A stretch of DNA of 64,000 bases, from assembly GCA_963853835.1 (NCBI GenBank), contig OY970829.1:6182446-6246445 (forward strand), written 5' to 3'. Made by a program: the position numbers and the translations under genes. The stretch's first letter is position 1. Each line of letters opens with the position of its first letter. This DNA comes from Calendula officinalis. Lineage: Eukaryota; Streptophyta; Magnoliopsida; Asterales; Asteraceae. Under the pieces are notes generated by a model. That model was not told the origin of the DNA. It saw nothing but the letters and a program-made list of their open reading frames with translations, and made no database searches. Below, piece after piece: positions 24,622-34,303 of the stretch.

Positions 24622-25930
24622 TAGGGGTTGAGCATAAAAACCGAAAAATTAAACTGAAACCGAAAAAACCTAAAAAACCGCACCGAAAAAACTGAACCAT
24701 TTGAAAAACCGATGTGAGCGGTTTTTATTTTTTGAAAAACCGAATGTTTGGGGCGGTTTTTGGGTGCATACAGAAAACCGAACCGAAAAAACCGCCCCGA
24801 CCCGCCATATATATATATCCTACCCTATATATGAGGCCTAAATTTGAAGAGGGTTTGACACCATGGCAATTCCAAGCATTCCTATTCGTCCATAATGCCA
24901 CTTGGAATTCCCTGATTGGTCCACGTCATTTGCACTAATACAAACGAATCTGGTACGGCTTACGGTCTACATTCATATTCATATGCTCCATATACGGCAA
25001 ACGAATCTGGTACGGCTTACGGTCTACATTCATATGCTCCATATACGGCAAACGAATCTGGTACGGCTTACGGTCTACATTCATATGCTCCATATACGGC
25101 TTCCTACATACAAGGAAACAAATAACTATTTAAAAGATCGTACATACAAATAACTATTTAAAAGATCCTACATACAAGGAAACAAATAAATATTTAAAAG
25201 ATCAATCAGCGAAGGAAACAAATAACTATATGTAACATTTATATGTCACATTTCTTCATTTACCGTTTTTTTGTACAAAATCATCATCACATCTATCGAT
25301 TATTATGTCATTTAGAAGTATATAAAGTTTTTGGACATTTTTCTACATACTAAAATTTACAGCATACCCGTCCATCGGGCGGGTTTTGTAGCTAGTATAT
25401 ATATATATATTTCAAATTTTGTAAAAATGTTTTTATATTTATAAATGATTTGATCCTTAACTATTTAAAAGAAAGTTTTAAGTGTACCATTTGTAATTTT
25501 TCACTTGTTTTACTCAAATATTTTTCAAGTTTTATAACTGTATAAATACTAATTAGATAAAAAAAAAAAGGAACATAATAATGGCAGCCCTTAGGACTGT
25601 CAATAAGAAGGCAAAATCAATATAAAAACCGCCATCAGAATTTTAGGAACACTAATGAATGTACAATCATTTTTATGCATGTTAGAGACAGCCCTAAGGG
25701 GTGTCATTAACAAAACCCTAAAAAAATTAAGTTAACAAAATTGATAAATTTTAAGGAAAATAAAAAACCGAAAAAAAACCCGAAACCGAACCGCTTTATT
25801 GAGAAAAACCGAAAAACAGAAACCGAAAAAACCGAAACCGAACGGTTTCTAATTCTTAAAAACCGAAGTTGGCGATTCGGGGTTTGGTTTTAGTTAAAAA
25901 CCGCCCCAACCCGCCCCATGCTCACCTCTA
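24622..25930. mobile_element. Non-autonomous hAT element with perfect 8-bp target duplication
   Basis: Left end TAGGGGTTGAGCA at 24622 and right end TGCTCACCTCTA ending at 25930 are terminal inverted repeats with a small mismatch. The 8-bp direct repeat atatttat flanks both sides (24614-24621 and 25931-25938), which is diagnostic of hAT transposition. Both inner flanks are packed with 'aaccgaaaaaccg' words. A 578-bp Helitron (24818-25395) lies inside it, so the original element was about 730 bp. No transposase is encoded. Confidence 0.88.
24818..25395 (+). mobile_element. Non-autonomous Helitron, right copy, nested in hAT
   Basis: It starts TCCTACCCTATATATGAGGC at 24818 after A and ends with the stem-loop ACCCGTCCATCGGGCGGGT, tttgtag and CTAG at 25395 followed by T. 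The body mirrors 23983-24558 almost base for base, including three ~50-bp tandem units. Because it sits inside a hAT whose target duplication excludes the left copy, the two are best explained as separate insertions of one family. Confidence 0.87.
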
Positions 25931-25938
25931 ATATTTAT

Positions 25939-27766
25939 ACTGGTTGCGATCATCACATGCCCTTTTTTGTCAACTCCTCTTTTAATTCTTTTTGTAGATA
26001 GTTATACTGTGAAACATAGTTACAAAAACTATATTATTGAATATCATATATATAAAATGTCACGTGTTGTAGATAGTTATAGTGTGCATAAAATACAATA
26101 CTCAACTGAATAACATTCTCATAAAACTCAATTATGAATTATAAGAATGTGAAATGTGTCCTTAATAATTAGTGACTTGCAACAATCTTTCTCAATGTTT
26201 TAGAACTGTGACTCATGGGTATATGATGCATTTTTCTGAGCTACAACCACCACTAAGCAATATCTAATTAGAATTTTAGTTGGTATAAAAAGAGAGCAAA
26301 ATGAATTGCAACCCAACCCAGTTTTATGAGCTTTAAAGAGATGTAATATAATCAATTCTTGAAGACTATGCATAGATAAAACTGCAGTTTTGACTTTTTG
26401 ATTCAACTTTGACTTTATAGATACAAAAGAGAGCAAAATGAACCACGAAAATCATATATTAGACTCTTTAACAACAGAGTTGAAAAGAGCAATGATTTCA
26501 AACAGTACTCACCATTAAAATTTCCAGGATGAAATTATATACCATTTGTCATCACTAACTTGCAAGAACAATAAGAAAGTATACCATTTGTAAATTATAT
26601 ACCATTTGTAAATAATAAGCAGAACATCTTGGGTTCTTAACTCACCAAGGCATTTCATGAAATACTTGTTGTGCGCTTAATCAAACACCAAACCAATCCA
26701 AAAAATTAAAACCAAATAGAAACAAAATAACTGATGAGTTATATGTTGAAACCAAAAACCTACCAGTGGAGAAATAAAGTTTCAGGTGGTCGGAAAGCAT
26801 CGTTGTTGTAAGTCGGGCGCAGAAGATGGCTTTGATCCGGTAGAACAATCGGCAAGGAAAACGTTATTTTTCACACAAGATGAAGACTCGTTCCTCCTTA
26901 TACAAGAAATCCGCAACAACTAATTAAAATCAATTCATAGTAATTGATCGCATAAGGAAAAAGTTTGCAATTAATCTTGAAATCTGGGTTACATGGATAT
27001 AAGGTATTCATTCTACCCTTTCAAGATTAATTGAGTTTGATTGTTGGGGTTTTCCATGAATTTTAAGTATAATTTTTATCGGAGGTGCTACCCTCCTTTA
27101 CCAACTTTTTTTTATGGTAGATGCTTCAAGCTACAAGATTATACTGATAAAATCTTTACAGTAACAAAGATACATCTGAAACACAAAATATGTCTTAGCA
27201 AGTTAAACCCGACAACAAAATATGAAAAAGTTTAGTGCTTTCGAATATAACAGAACATAACCATAATAAAGATAATCATATAAGTAATTACAGTCAAGTG
27301 ATCAAAATTTGTCCTAATACCTAAGTTGGTTAGAAGACCTTGTTTATAACATGAATGTCAAGTTTTGGAATGTCAATATTTCTATAAATTGAAATACTCC
27401 TCAAATTAACAAGTGTGAAAATTAAGTCTCACCGTATTGGGAAAGTTGACCAATTCTTATAAGTGAATATCGAAATACCCCGTAACTAATTTGTGATAAC
27501 AATGGGCTTTTGTAAATTATCTTGCAGCATTACTTAGTTTTGTAATTTGGTATCAAATTAGCAACCGTATAATAACCATGTAACAGAGTTGCAAATGGGC
27601 ACTGTTTTCACGTCACGTTCATTTAAAAAGTAGTTTAGAATCAAATAAAAAAGGGAAAAGAGACTTTAAACAGTCTAAAAACAACACAAGTATGTCCAAC
27701 ACCTAAGTATTTCCTTCTAATGAATCTTTGGTAATCTCAGATTACTCATTTTTATTCCTCTCTAGC
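25939..27766. other. Intergenic DNA, no supported gene
   Basis: Between 26160 and 27240 composition is slightly richer and frames of 60-78 aa occur, but none has a recognisable motif or splice structure. 'taccatttgtaaattatata' occurs twice near 26530-26610. The segment 26760-26910 ('ccagtggagaaataaagttt', 'aagtcgggcgcagaagatgg') looks gene-like but could not be translated into a convincing exon. Confidence 0.35.
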
Positions 27767-27771
27767 TTCTT

Positions 27772-28097
27772 TGATAATAAGCCGATTCGAGATGGCTATT
27801 CTCCCAAGAATTTAAACTAAGAAACCAAAGACAATTTAACAAACTTTTTCTTTCCCTATTCATAAACTCCAAATTACATATTTATACTAAAACAAAGAAA
27901 TGATAAACGTGAAATGCAACTTACCACTACTAATCCACTACTCACTATTCTAGGGAAAATGGGAACATGCTAATTAACTACCACTAGTCTTGATTTTAGG
28001 GGTAAGAGTTAAAAGAAAATAAATAACAATAAGGTATAATAAAATCTAAAATTAAACAAAACAAAACATTAAACGTCCATTGGTTTTGCTCGTATCA
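27772..28097 (-). repeat. 3' LTR of the small gypsy-derived element
   Basis: This is a 326-bp LTR with TG...CA ends. In the element's minus orientation it follows the polypurine-like tract. It contains the stop codon of the internal ORF (28052-28054). Confidence 0.88.
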
Positions 28098-28735
28098 ATA
28101 CTTCGCGCCTCAAAAACGACCTTGTCCTCAAGGTCGAAGTTGTCGTCCGGTGGTTTGGGAGGAGGTTTGGGTTGGTGACGGGTGTAAAATATTTTCAGGC
28201 ATCGAAAATAAAGTCTTTGACACCGATTAACTTGGATCTCATTGGGTGAAAGACATTGTAACGGTAGTGGAACGGGTTTCTTTGAGGTTGTGAACCGAAG
28301 GTGGCCGAATGTGAACTTGTCCTCGATGAGATTGACAAGGTCATAACTTTTGTGAAGTTTTGATTGATGGAGAATGACTATCTCCTCTTGAACTTTTGGG
28401 GTGTTTTGAGTTGGTTTGGTAGGTGGAGGGGGCGGCGGTGGGGAAGTTTCGTTGGCGACCTCTATGTCGGTATTGGTGATACTTGTGGCGGTATTGGTTT
28501 GGGGAGAGGGATCTTGGGTGGTGAGGTTGGTGTCGTTCTTGGTTATGGACTTAAGAAGATTGGCGATAAGGGTAGTTTGGATGGCGATATTGTTCGAGAT
28601 AATTGCAAGATTGGTGTTGATTGAAGTGAAAACGGTGACCAACTTACCCATGGTTTCGGCGAAGGTTGCCATGGATTCTTCGTGGGTTGGCGGGTGATGT
28701 TTTGGTGGCATGAGATGATTGAATGAAAGCACCAT
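28052..28735 (-). CDS. Gag-start / polyprotein-end fusion ORF (227 aa) of the small LTR element
   Basis: The ATG at 28733-28735 is the first triplet after the 5' LTR. The N-terminal third (HEESMATFAETMGKLVTVF, then a helical I/N/L stretch) resembles the start of gypsy gag proteins. A Thr/Asn/Pro-rich linker with a run of seven prolines follows. The C-terminal part ends NFDLEDKVVFEARSIDTSK, which resembles the last residues of gypsy polyproteins, and runs into the LTR. Everything between (capsid core, zinc knuckle, protease, RT, RNase H, integrase) is missing, so an internal deletion joined the two ends in frame. Whether it is translated is unknown. It could act only as a leftover that preserves the packaging and polypurine signals. 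Confidence 0.6.
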   Translation of the reverse strand: MVLSFNHLMPPKHHPPTHEESMATFAETMGKLVTVFTSINTNLAIISNNIAIQTTLIANLLKSITKNDTNLTTQDPSPQTNTATSITNTDIEVANETSPPPPPPPTKPTQNTPKVQEEIVILHQSKLHKSYDLVNLIEDKFTFGHLRFTTSKKPVPLPLQCLSPNEIQVNRCQRLYFRCLKIFYTRHQPKPPPKPPDDNFDLEDKVVFEARSIDTSKTNGRLMFCFV

Positions 28736-29061
28736 TGATAATAAGCCGATTCGAGATGGCTATTCTCCCAAGAATTTAGACTAAGAAACCAAAGACAATT
28801 TAACAAACTTTTTCTTCCCCTATTCATAAACTCCAAATTACATATTTATACTAAAACAAAGAAATGATAAACGTGAAATGCAACTTACCACTACTAATCC
28901 ACTACTCACTATTCTAGGGAAAATGGGAACATGCTAATTAACTACCACTAGTCTTGATTTTAGGAGTAAGAGTTAAAAGAAAATAAATAACAATAAGGTA
29001 TAATAAAATTTAAAATTAAACAAAACAAAACATTAAACGTCCATTGGTTTTGCTCGTATCA
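28736..29061 (-). repeat. 5' LTR of the small gypsy-derived element
   Basis: This is the second copy of the 326-bp LTR. Immediately inside it on the minus strand lies ATGGTGCTTTCATTCAATC, whose TGGTGCTTTCATT portion is a plausible primer-binding segment and also includes the ORF start. Confidence 0.87.
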
Positions 29062-29255
29062 TTCTTCATGTCAAAATATGGGATCTTTGATAACAATTCA
29101 CTTTTTGGAACATTTTCACTTTTTCTTTTGGCAAATTGAACATGTCCATCAATGCACCCGGCTGCGGTCTTATTTGATTCAACCGTCTCCATATGTGGCT
29201 CATCACACGGTGTTTTTAAGGATGATGTTTGGCTAGATGACAAAGTGCTTAGCAA
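29062..29255 (-). pseudogene. Unrecognised coding fragment split by the LTR insertion
   Basis: The minus strand is open with non-repetitive, charged sequence (for example CIDGHVQFAKRKSENVPKS, then ELLSKIPYFDMKK). The LTR element inserted at 29061/29062. If the element and one copy of the duplication are removed, the frame continues for about seven codons into 27766 and reaches a stop (27730s). This suggests the C-terminal exon of a host gene or gene fragment. No start, upstream exon or family match was recognised. Confidence 0.35.
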
Positions 29256-30720
29256 ACCGTTTGATCAATTCATCTTTTCAGCAATTTCACATCCTTACAT
29301 TTGTCACATATCTCGGTACCGCATTGTTCAAATTAGGTTGTGTAAACAAGATGCTCGAGTCTACAATGGTTACAACTAATTAACTACAATGGATATACTA
29401 AAACTTACTTTAACACATCAACAGAATCTCATAAAATTAATAATTTGTTATCATACTACCTCAAAGTTCTTAATTGCTTCTTGTTTCAGTCTCTAAAACT
29501 CTTGTACCACCTTTTCAATTTGGTAATTTTCTATGTATGCAAGTGTTGTACAAGCAAATGATTCTTTTTGCATCTTTTTATCTTCTCCTATATATCTCCT
29601 TTTTTCTTAAGCTGATGTCAATCTCTTCTCCAAGGAGTTATGAATCTAATTAAGAAAAACATAAATATAATTCGCACCTAATGACATCAATGCAAGACTT
29701 AATAGCCAAAAGATGTTAATAAATTATTACTTTATTTACTAATCTAATCAAAAGTTGTACATCATAATTAAAGTTCAACCACCCTAAAGAAAATTATATG
29801 GTTTTTTTATTGTATCGAATCCTTTTGCTATTTTATAACGAGCAACTGTCTTATAAAACTTTTACTTTCATTTTAAATAATTAAATTCCGAAATCGGTTC
29901 ATAAAGTATCTTGAATGAATGAGAACAAAAAGTTAGATCACTCGAAAAATAGGTGTTTTTCCCTTTAGAACTATAATTGCATTTGAATGTTTTTTTATTT
30001 ATTTAGTTGTAATGTGTAAACTAATTATATGAACTATATAACTTAAAAAAAAGCATAAGCTTAAATGTGAAATAATTAAACTAATAAATACTTTTATTGT
30101 ATGATAGGCAAATATTGAAGTATATGTTGGCTTTTGCTTAAACAATTTTAGCTTTTAAAAAATATACACCTACGTTTTTAGTACCTTTCTTTTTGTTGTT
30201 TAGGATGGGTTATAATAAGTGTGTTTAAATTTATTACAAATTTTCATACTGTTTATAGAATAACAAGGAATGTAAGAAAGTGTAATGTAATGTCTAAGGA
30301 GATCCATATATCATTTTTATTTGAGATTTAATTAAAAGAATTATTTCTTTATAAAATTTTGTAGGTAAGCTCACACTCTCACAGTAGACCCAGCAGTACT
30401 AGTCGCAATAGCCCATGCACTTTGCGCTATTGGGTATCAAAGCAACTAGTGGGCATTTGAATCTAGTTGTCACTTTTAGATCGACTATATATTGGTAATG
30501 ATATCACCATCATATAACATGAATCAATAGTTGTAGATTAATTAACAAATAATAATCACTCTCGCATTTAAGAAATTGTGCTGCTATTATTATTATTGAA
30601 AATACAAGTCATTTAGGCATGCAATAATTTCTTAAAAATAGCTTAAAAATTGTTGTTAACAAAATCATTTATTTGTATCATTGTGTTTTTGTGTTGAAAA
30701 ATCTAAGCATCTAATGGGTA
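29256..30720. other. Intergenic DNA, no supported gene
   Basis: This is AT-rich sequence without convincing ORFs. A stretch near 30375-30460 ('cagcagtactagtcgcaata', 'gcgctattgggtatcaaagc') is less AT-rich and contains imperfect inverted words (caatagccca / tgggtat), but its identity is not clear. Confidence 0.35.
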
Positions 30721-30729
30721 AATGTAAGG

Positions 30730-30960
30730 GTGTGCATTTGGGCTGAAAAAACCGAAAACCAACCGAAACTAAATCGAACTAAAACCAAAAATATGTAATC
30801 GGTACGGTTTCAGTTCTGAAACTTCATCATTTTCGGTTTCGGTTCAGTTCGGTCCTGTTCTCGGATATGGATTAACATTTGAGCTAAGAACACTGAACTG
30901 AAACTGAAACCAAACCAAACAAAACAAAACCAAAACCGAAAACATGTAATTAGTTCGATT
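30730..30960. repeat. CCGAAACC-rich segment of hAT-like style
   Basis: Starting 'gtgtgcatttgggctgaaaa' near 30731, the segment is filled with 'aaaaccgaaa', 'aaaccaaacc' and complementary 'ttcggtttcggttcagttcg' words. It resembles the interiors of the hAT elements at 24622 and 57780. No terminal repeats or duplication were confirmed. Confidence 0.4.
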
Positions 30961-31059
30961 TTATCTAATGAGCAAATATCAGATAACAACATTATACTTT
31001 GGTGCGTGCTATGTGCTCTATTTTAATAACTATAAGTTTTGAACTATTTTGATATGTAC

Positions 31060-31365
31060 AATTTTTTCGACGGACACTTATTTACACTAGTTATGGAAGT
31101 TTTCACTTTGATGTTAAAAAGAAAAATTAGTGAAAATACTGGAATCAAGTATCATAAGGGCTGCAAAGATATGAAACTTACTCATCTTTGCTTTGCTGAT
31201 GATTTATTGGTATTCTGCCATGGTGATGTTGCTTCTGTGAAGATTATTAAGGCAGGTCTTATGGAATTCAGTGAGGCTTCAGGGTTAATTCCCAATACTT
31301 GCAAAAGTACTATTTTTTGTTGTAATATTAGTGAAGAGGACAGAATGCAAATCATGGATGATGTC
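31060..31365 (+). pseudogene. LINE reverse transcriptase fragment, cut by the copia LTR
   Basis: An open read carries HLFTLVMEVFTLMLKRKI and then LCFADDLLVF, the FADD catalytic box of L1-type reverse transcriptases (about 31186-31200), and continues to MQIMDD. It begins abruptly within the RT domain and stops being LINE-like where the copia LTR starts at 31366. It is a different, more diverged LINE from the 18.9 kb copy. The rest of this LINE is not found after the copia element. Confidence 0.75.
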
Positions 31366-31985
31366 TGTTGGAACAAAACACAGATCAACTTATTACTGAT
31401 GCTGCAGTTAGTACTGATCATACTTAGTACTGATGGGGCAGAAAACATTTACTACTGATGAAGTTGATACTGATGAAGACTATAACTAAAGTTACTACTG
31501 ATCAAGCTTATTGAAGATACTACTGATCAGTAGTAGTTACTACTGACGTTGATATTGGACTTACTACTGATCACCAAGTTTACTACTGATGTTACTTATT
31601 TACTACTGGTGATTGCAGTGTACTACTGATACCCGTTTTGGAAGCATATCAAGTCCGAGATCTTCGTAGAGATAGTTATAGCATGTAAATCAATGTATAT
31701 CTTTATAATTCGATGTAAATCAAAGTCCTAGAATAACTAGGGTAAATAGTTTAGCTTCAAGGACTATTATAAATAGTTCCTTACGAATTGTAAACGTACG
31801 TGTGTATTGTTAACTCAATAATATACATTGAAGCTTTTTGTGAAACTGTGTTCTTAATACTTTCGCATATTATTTACAGTTCATTGTTCTTAATTACATT
31901 GATATAGTGTTGATCCGCTGCAACTTCTATATTCAATTAGATCTAAGGTGTTTATTAACTTCTATATAGTTAATCGATCCTGACA
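31366..31985 (+). repeat. 5' LTR of the copia element
   Basis: It begins TGTTGGAACA, where LINE homology stops, and ends CTGACA two bases before the primer binding site. About nine TACTACTGRT-type words (one inverted) lie at 31440-31640. Sequence around 31760-31830 ('ctattataaatagttcctta') contains a TATA-like TATAAATAG that may start the genomic transcript. No second LTR is available for dating. Confidence 0.75.
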
Positions 31986-31987
31986 AG

Positions 31988-31999
31988 TGGTATCAGAGC
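31988..31999 (+). other. Primer binding site, initiator tRNA-Met
   Basis: TGGTATCAGAGC is exactly the sequence complementary to the 3' end of plant initiator tRNA-Met. It sits two bases after the LTR and primes minus-strand DNA synthesis. Confidence 0.95.
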
Positions 32000-32071
32000 G
32001 TATTGGTTCTAGATCTACGATTTGTTAAGAACAACAAAAAGTTTTAATCTTTAAAACACACATTATTAATC

Positions 32072-34125
32072 ATGACTGATAATAATGAAAGCACTCAGGC
32101 CAACAAAATTCCTATACTTACTCCCAACAACTTTGGGATGTGGAAGAATCGTATTAAGCAATACATGCTTATTACAGATTATTCTATGTGGGAAGTTGTC
32201 CTTGAAGGAAACAAAACTGGTCCTGGTCAAGCAAGCAGCTCTGCAACTGAGGCAGACAAACTTAAGTGTGAGAAGGAAAAGAAGGACAAGGGAATCGAAC
32301 TCAAAGCTCTAAGCACTCTCCTACTGGCCATTCCTAACGATTATCAACATCTCTTTGTTGAGTATGATGATGCAAAGGTGCTATGGGAAGCACTGGAGAA
32401 GAGATTCGTTGGGACCAAGAGCACCAAGAGGAACATGAAGTCTGTTCTCAAACAAGACTTTGAAAACTTCAAAGGAAAACCCAATGAAACACTCACTCAA
32501 GTGTTTGACAGATTCAACAAGCTAATTGGTGAACTTAACCAGGTTGGGGTTAAGGTGGACCAAGAAGATGTCAACATGAAGTTCCTAAGATCTCTTAGTG
32601 AAGAATGGGCCATGTATACAGTGGTATATAGACAAAGAGATGCTCTAGAAGAAAAAGAGTTGGATGAACTCTACAATGATCTCAGAGTATTTGAAACTGA
32701 GGTAAACCAAAAGAACCCTTCTATTTCTTCTAATAATGCTGCATTTGTCTCTAGTACAGGTCAAGGTCAGGAAACCTTCACAGGAAAGGCTGCAGATTCT
32801 GAGGATGCTGCAAGAGAATCCTTCTTCACTAGTCATGTGCATACTGCATTGATTAGTGATGACTTGGAACAATTGAACCCAGATGATCTTGAGGAGATGG
32901 ATCTTAAATGGCAGATGGCTATGCTGAGCCTAAGGACAAAAGATTCTTAAAGAGAACTGGTAGGACAAGCCTCAACTTCAACAAAGGTGACAAAGCTGGA
33001 TTTGACAAAACTAAAGTCAAATGTTACAACTGTAACAACCTTGGTCACTTTGCAAAAGAATGTCCTCAGCCAGACAAAAGATCAAAATCAACTGCCCTTG
33101 TATCACAACAAGGACAAGGCTATGACTGGAGCTTCCAATCAGAAGAGCATGCTCAAAATCAAGCTCTCATGGCCTTTACTGACAACAAAACTGAGGTAAA
33201 ACCTAAACCTTGTACTTCTGAATGTGCTAAAATTGTTAAAAACTTAGAAAAAGAAAACACTAAATTAAATGAAGATTTAGCAAAAGCAGTGAGAAGAAAT
33301 CATGAATTTGATGGTGTGATTACTGATCAAGAACATCAAATAAAGGTGTACCAGATGATTGATCAAAGGATAAAGGAAGAATTGCTTCAGGCTGTGGATG
33401 AGAAAGAATTTTATGAACTAAAAAATAAAGAATTAACAAGTAAATTAGAAGAATGTCAACTTGAAATTGAACAAAATAAATTAACAATTAAAAAAATTTG
33501 AAAGAAGTACTAAAATTCTTGATGAACTAACTAATAATCAAACTACAGAAAAAGTTGTTCATGGGGTGGGATATCATGATGTTCAATCCATTTAGCAAAG
33601 GATTGTCACTTCAATCCAATAAACTGCAAAGAGTTAAAGGAATTTAAAATTTTTAAAGAAAATGCAAAAACTCAAAAGTTAAAAGATACTACTGGTCCTT
33701 CAGTAGTAAATAAAATTAAAACTCCAATTGCTGAAACTCCAAGATTTGGAAGAGGTGCACCAAGATTTGTGCAAAACAGAAGAGTTGGAAGCCCAAAGAA
33801 CAGCAATTACTTCAAGAACAATGGAAAATCCAATCAAAATAAACAATATTTTAAATTTTCCAACACCAGTAAAAACTTTAACAATTTTACTACTGGTGTT
33901 AACCCTAATTATAATGCTGTATGGTACCAGTACAAAAATACTAATGGTAAAAACCCTAATTACAAAAACACTACTGCTCCCAAAACAACTTTCAAAAATA
34001 CTACTGGTGTCAACCCTAAAAACACTACTGATCATTCTAAACATGGTAAGTACCCAAATACTACTGGTCCATCAGTAGTAAAACATTCAAAAGCTAAAAT
34101 CACGGGTATAAACCAAGATCAGTAG
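32072..34125 (+). pseudogene. Copia gag, disrupted
   Basis: Gag forms the particle that packages element RNA. The N-terminal half (32072-32935) has the UBN2-type copia gag fold (LTPNNFGMWKNRIKQYM and later LRSLSEEWAMYTVVYRQ). A lost base in an A run near 32936-32941 shifts the frame, and the reading then continues as RRFLKRTGR-like sequence in another frame from about 32935. The zinc knuckle CYNCNNLGHFAKEC is intact at 33022-33063. A coiled-coil-like Glu/Lys-rich stretch follows to a stop at 33501, with another stop near 33593. The Asn/Thr-rich tail (33769-34125) repeats the residues TTG where the decamer is read in frame. The copy cannot make normal Gag. Confidence 0.85.
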
Positions 34126-34303
34126 AAAATTCTTACACCAGTAATACTTTCAAAAGGGCAGTAGTAAAACAAAACACCAGTAATAAACAAGTATGGGTAC
34201 CAAAAATGTTTAAAATTAAATCCCCAAAAGCTTATTTCTCAAAGGATGAACCCAAGACATATAAAGCTTGGGTTCCCACACTTAACTAATCCTTTACTCA
34301 CTT

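Larger units (their letters stand above)
27767..29066 (-). mobile_element. Small non-autonomous gypsy-derived LTR element with TSD
   Basis: Two direct 326-bp LTRs (27772-28097 and 28736-29061) bracket 638 bp. Each LTR starts TGATAATAAG and ends CGTATCA, and the 5-bp duplication ttctt flanks the whole (27767-27771, 29062-29066). By eye the LTRs differ at about four positions, which implies a recent insertion. On the minus strand a purine-rich stretch (gaggcgcgaag) abuts the LTR at 28097 and looks like a mutated polypurine tract. That sets the orientation to minus. There is no protease, RT or integrase, so movement would need proteins from a relative. Confidence 0.88.

Noticed and set aside
24223..25153. 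Mirror-image 69-83 aa frames within the Helitron pair
   Set aside because: They are read through the ~50-bp tandem units and their identity reflects DNA repetition, not protein conservation.
28364..28697. Plus-strand Gly/Val-rich frames (86-93 aa)
   Set aside because: They are antisense shadows of the minus-strand gag/pol fusion ORF.
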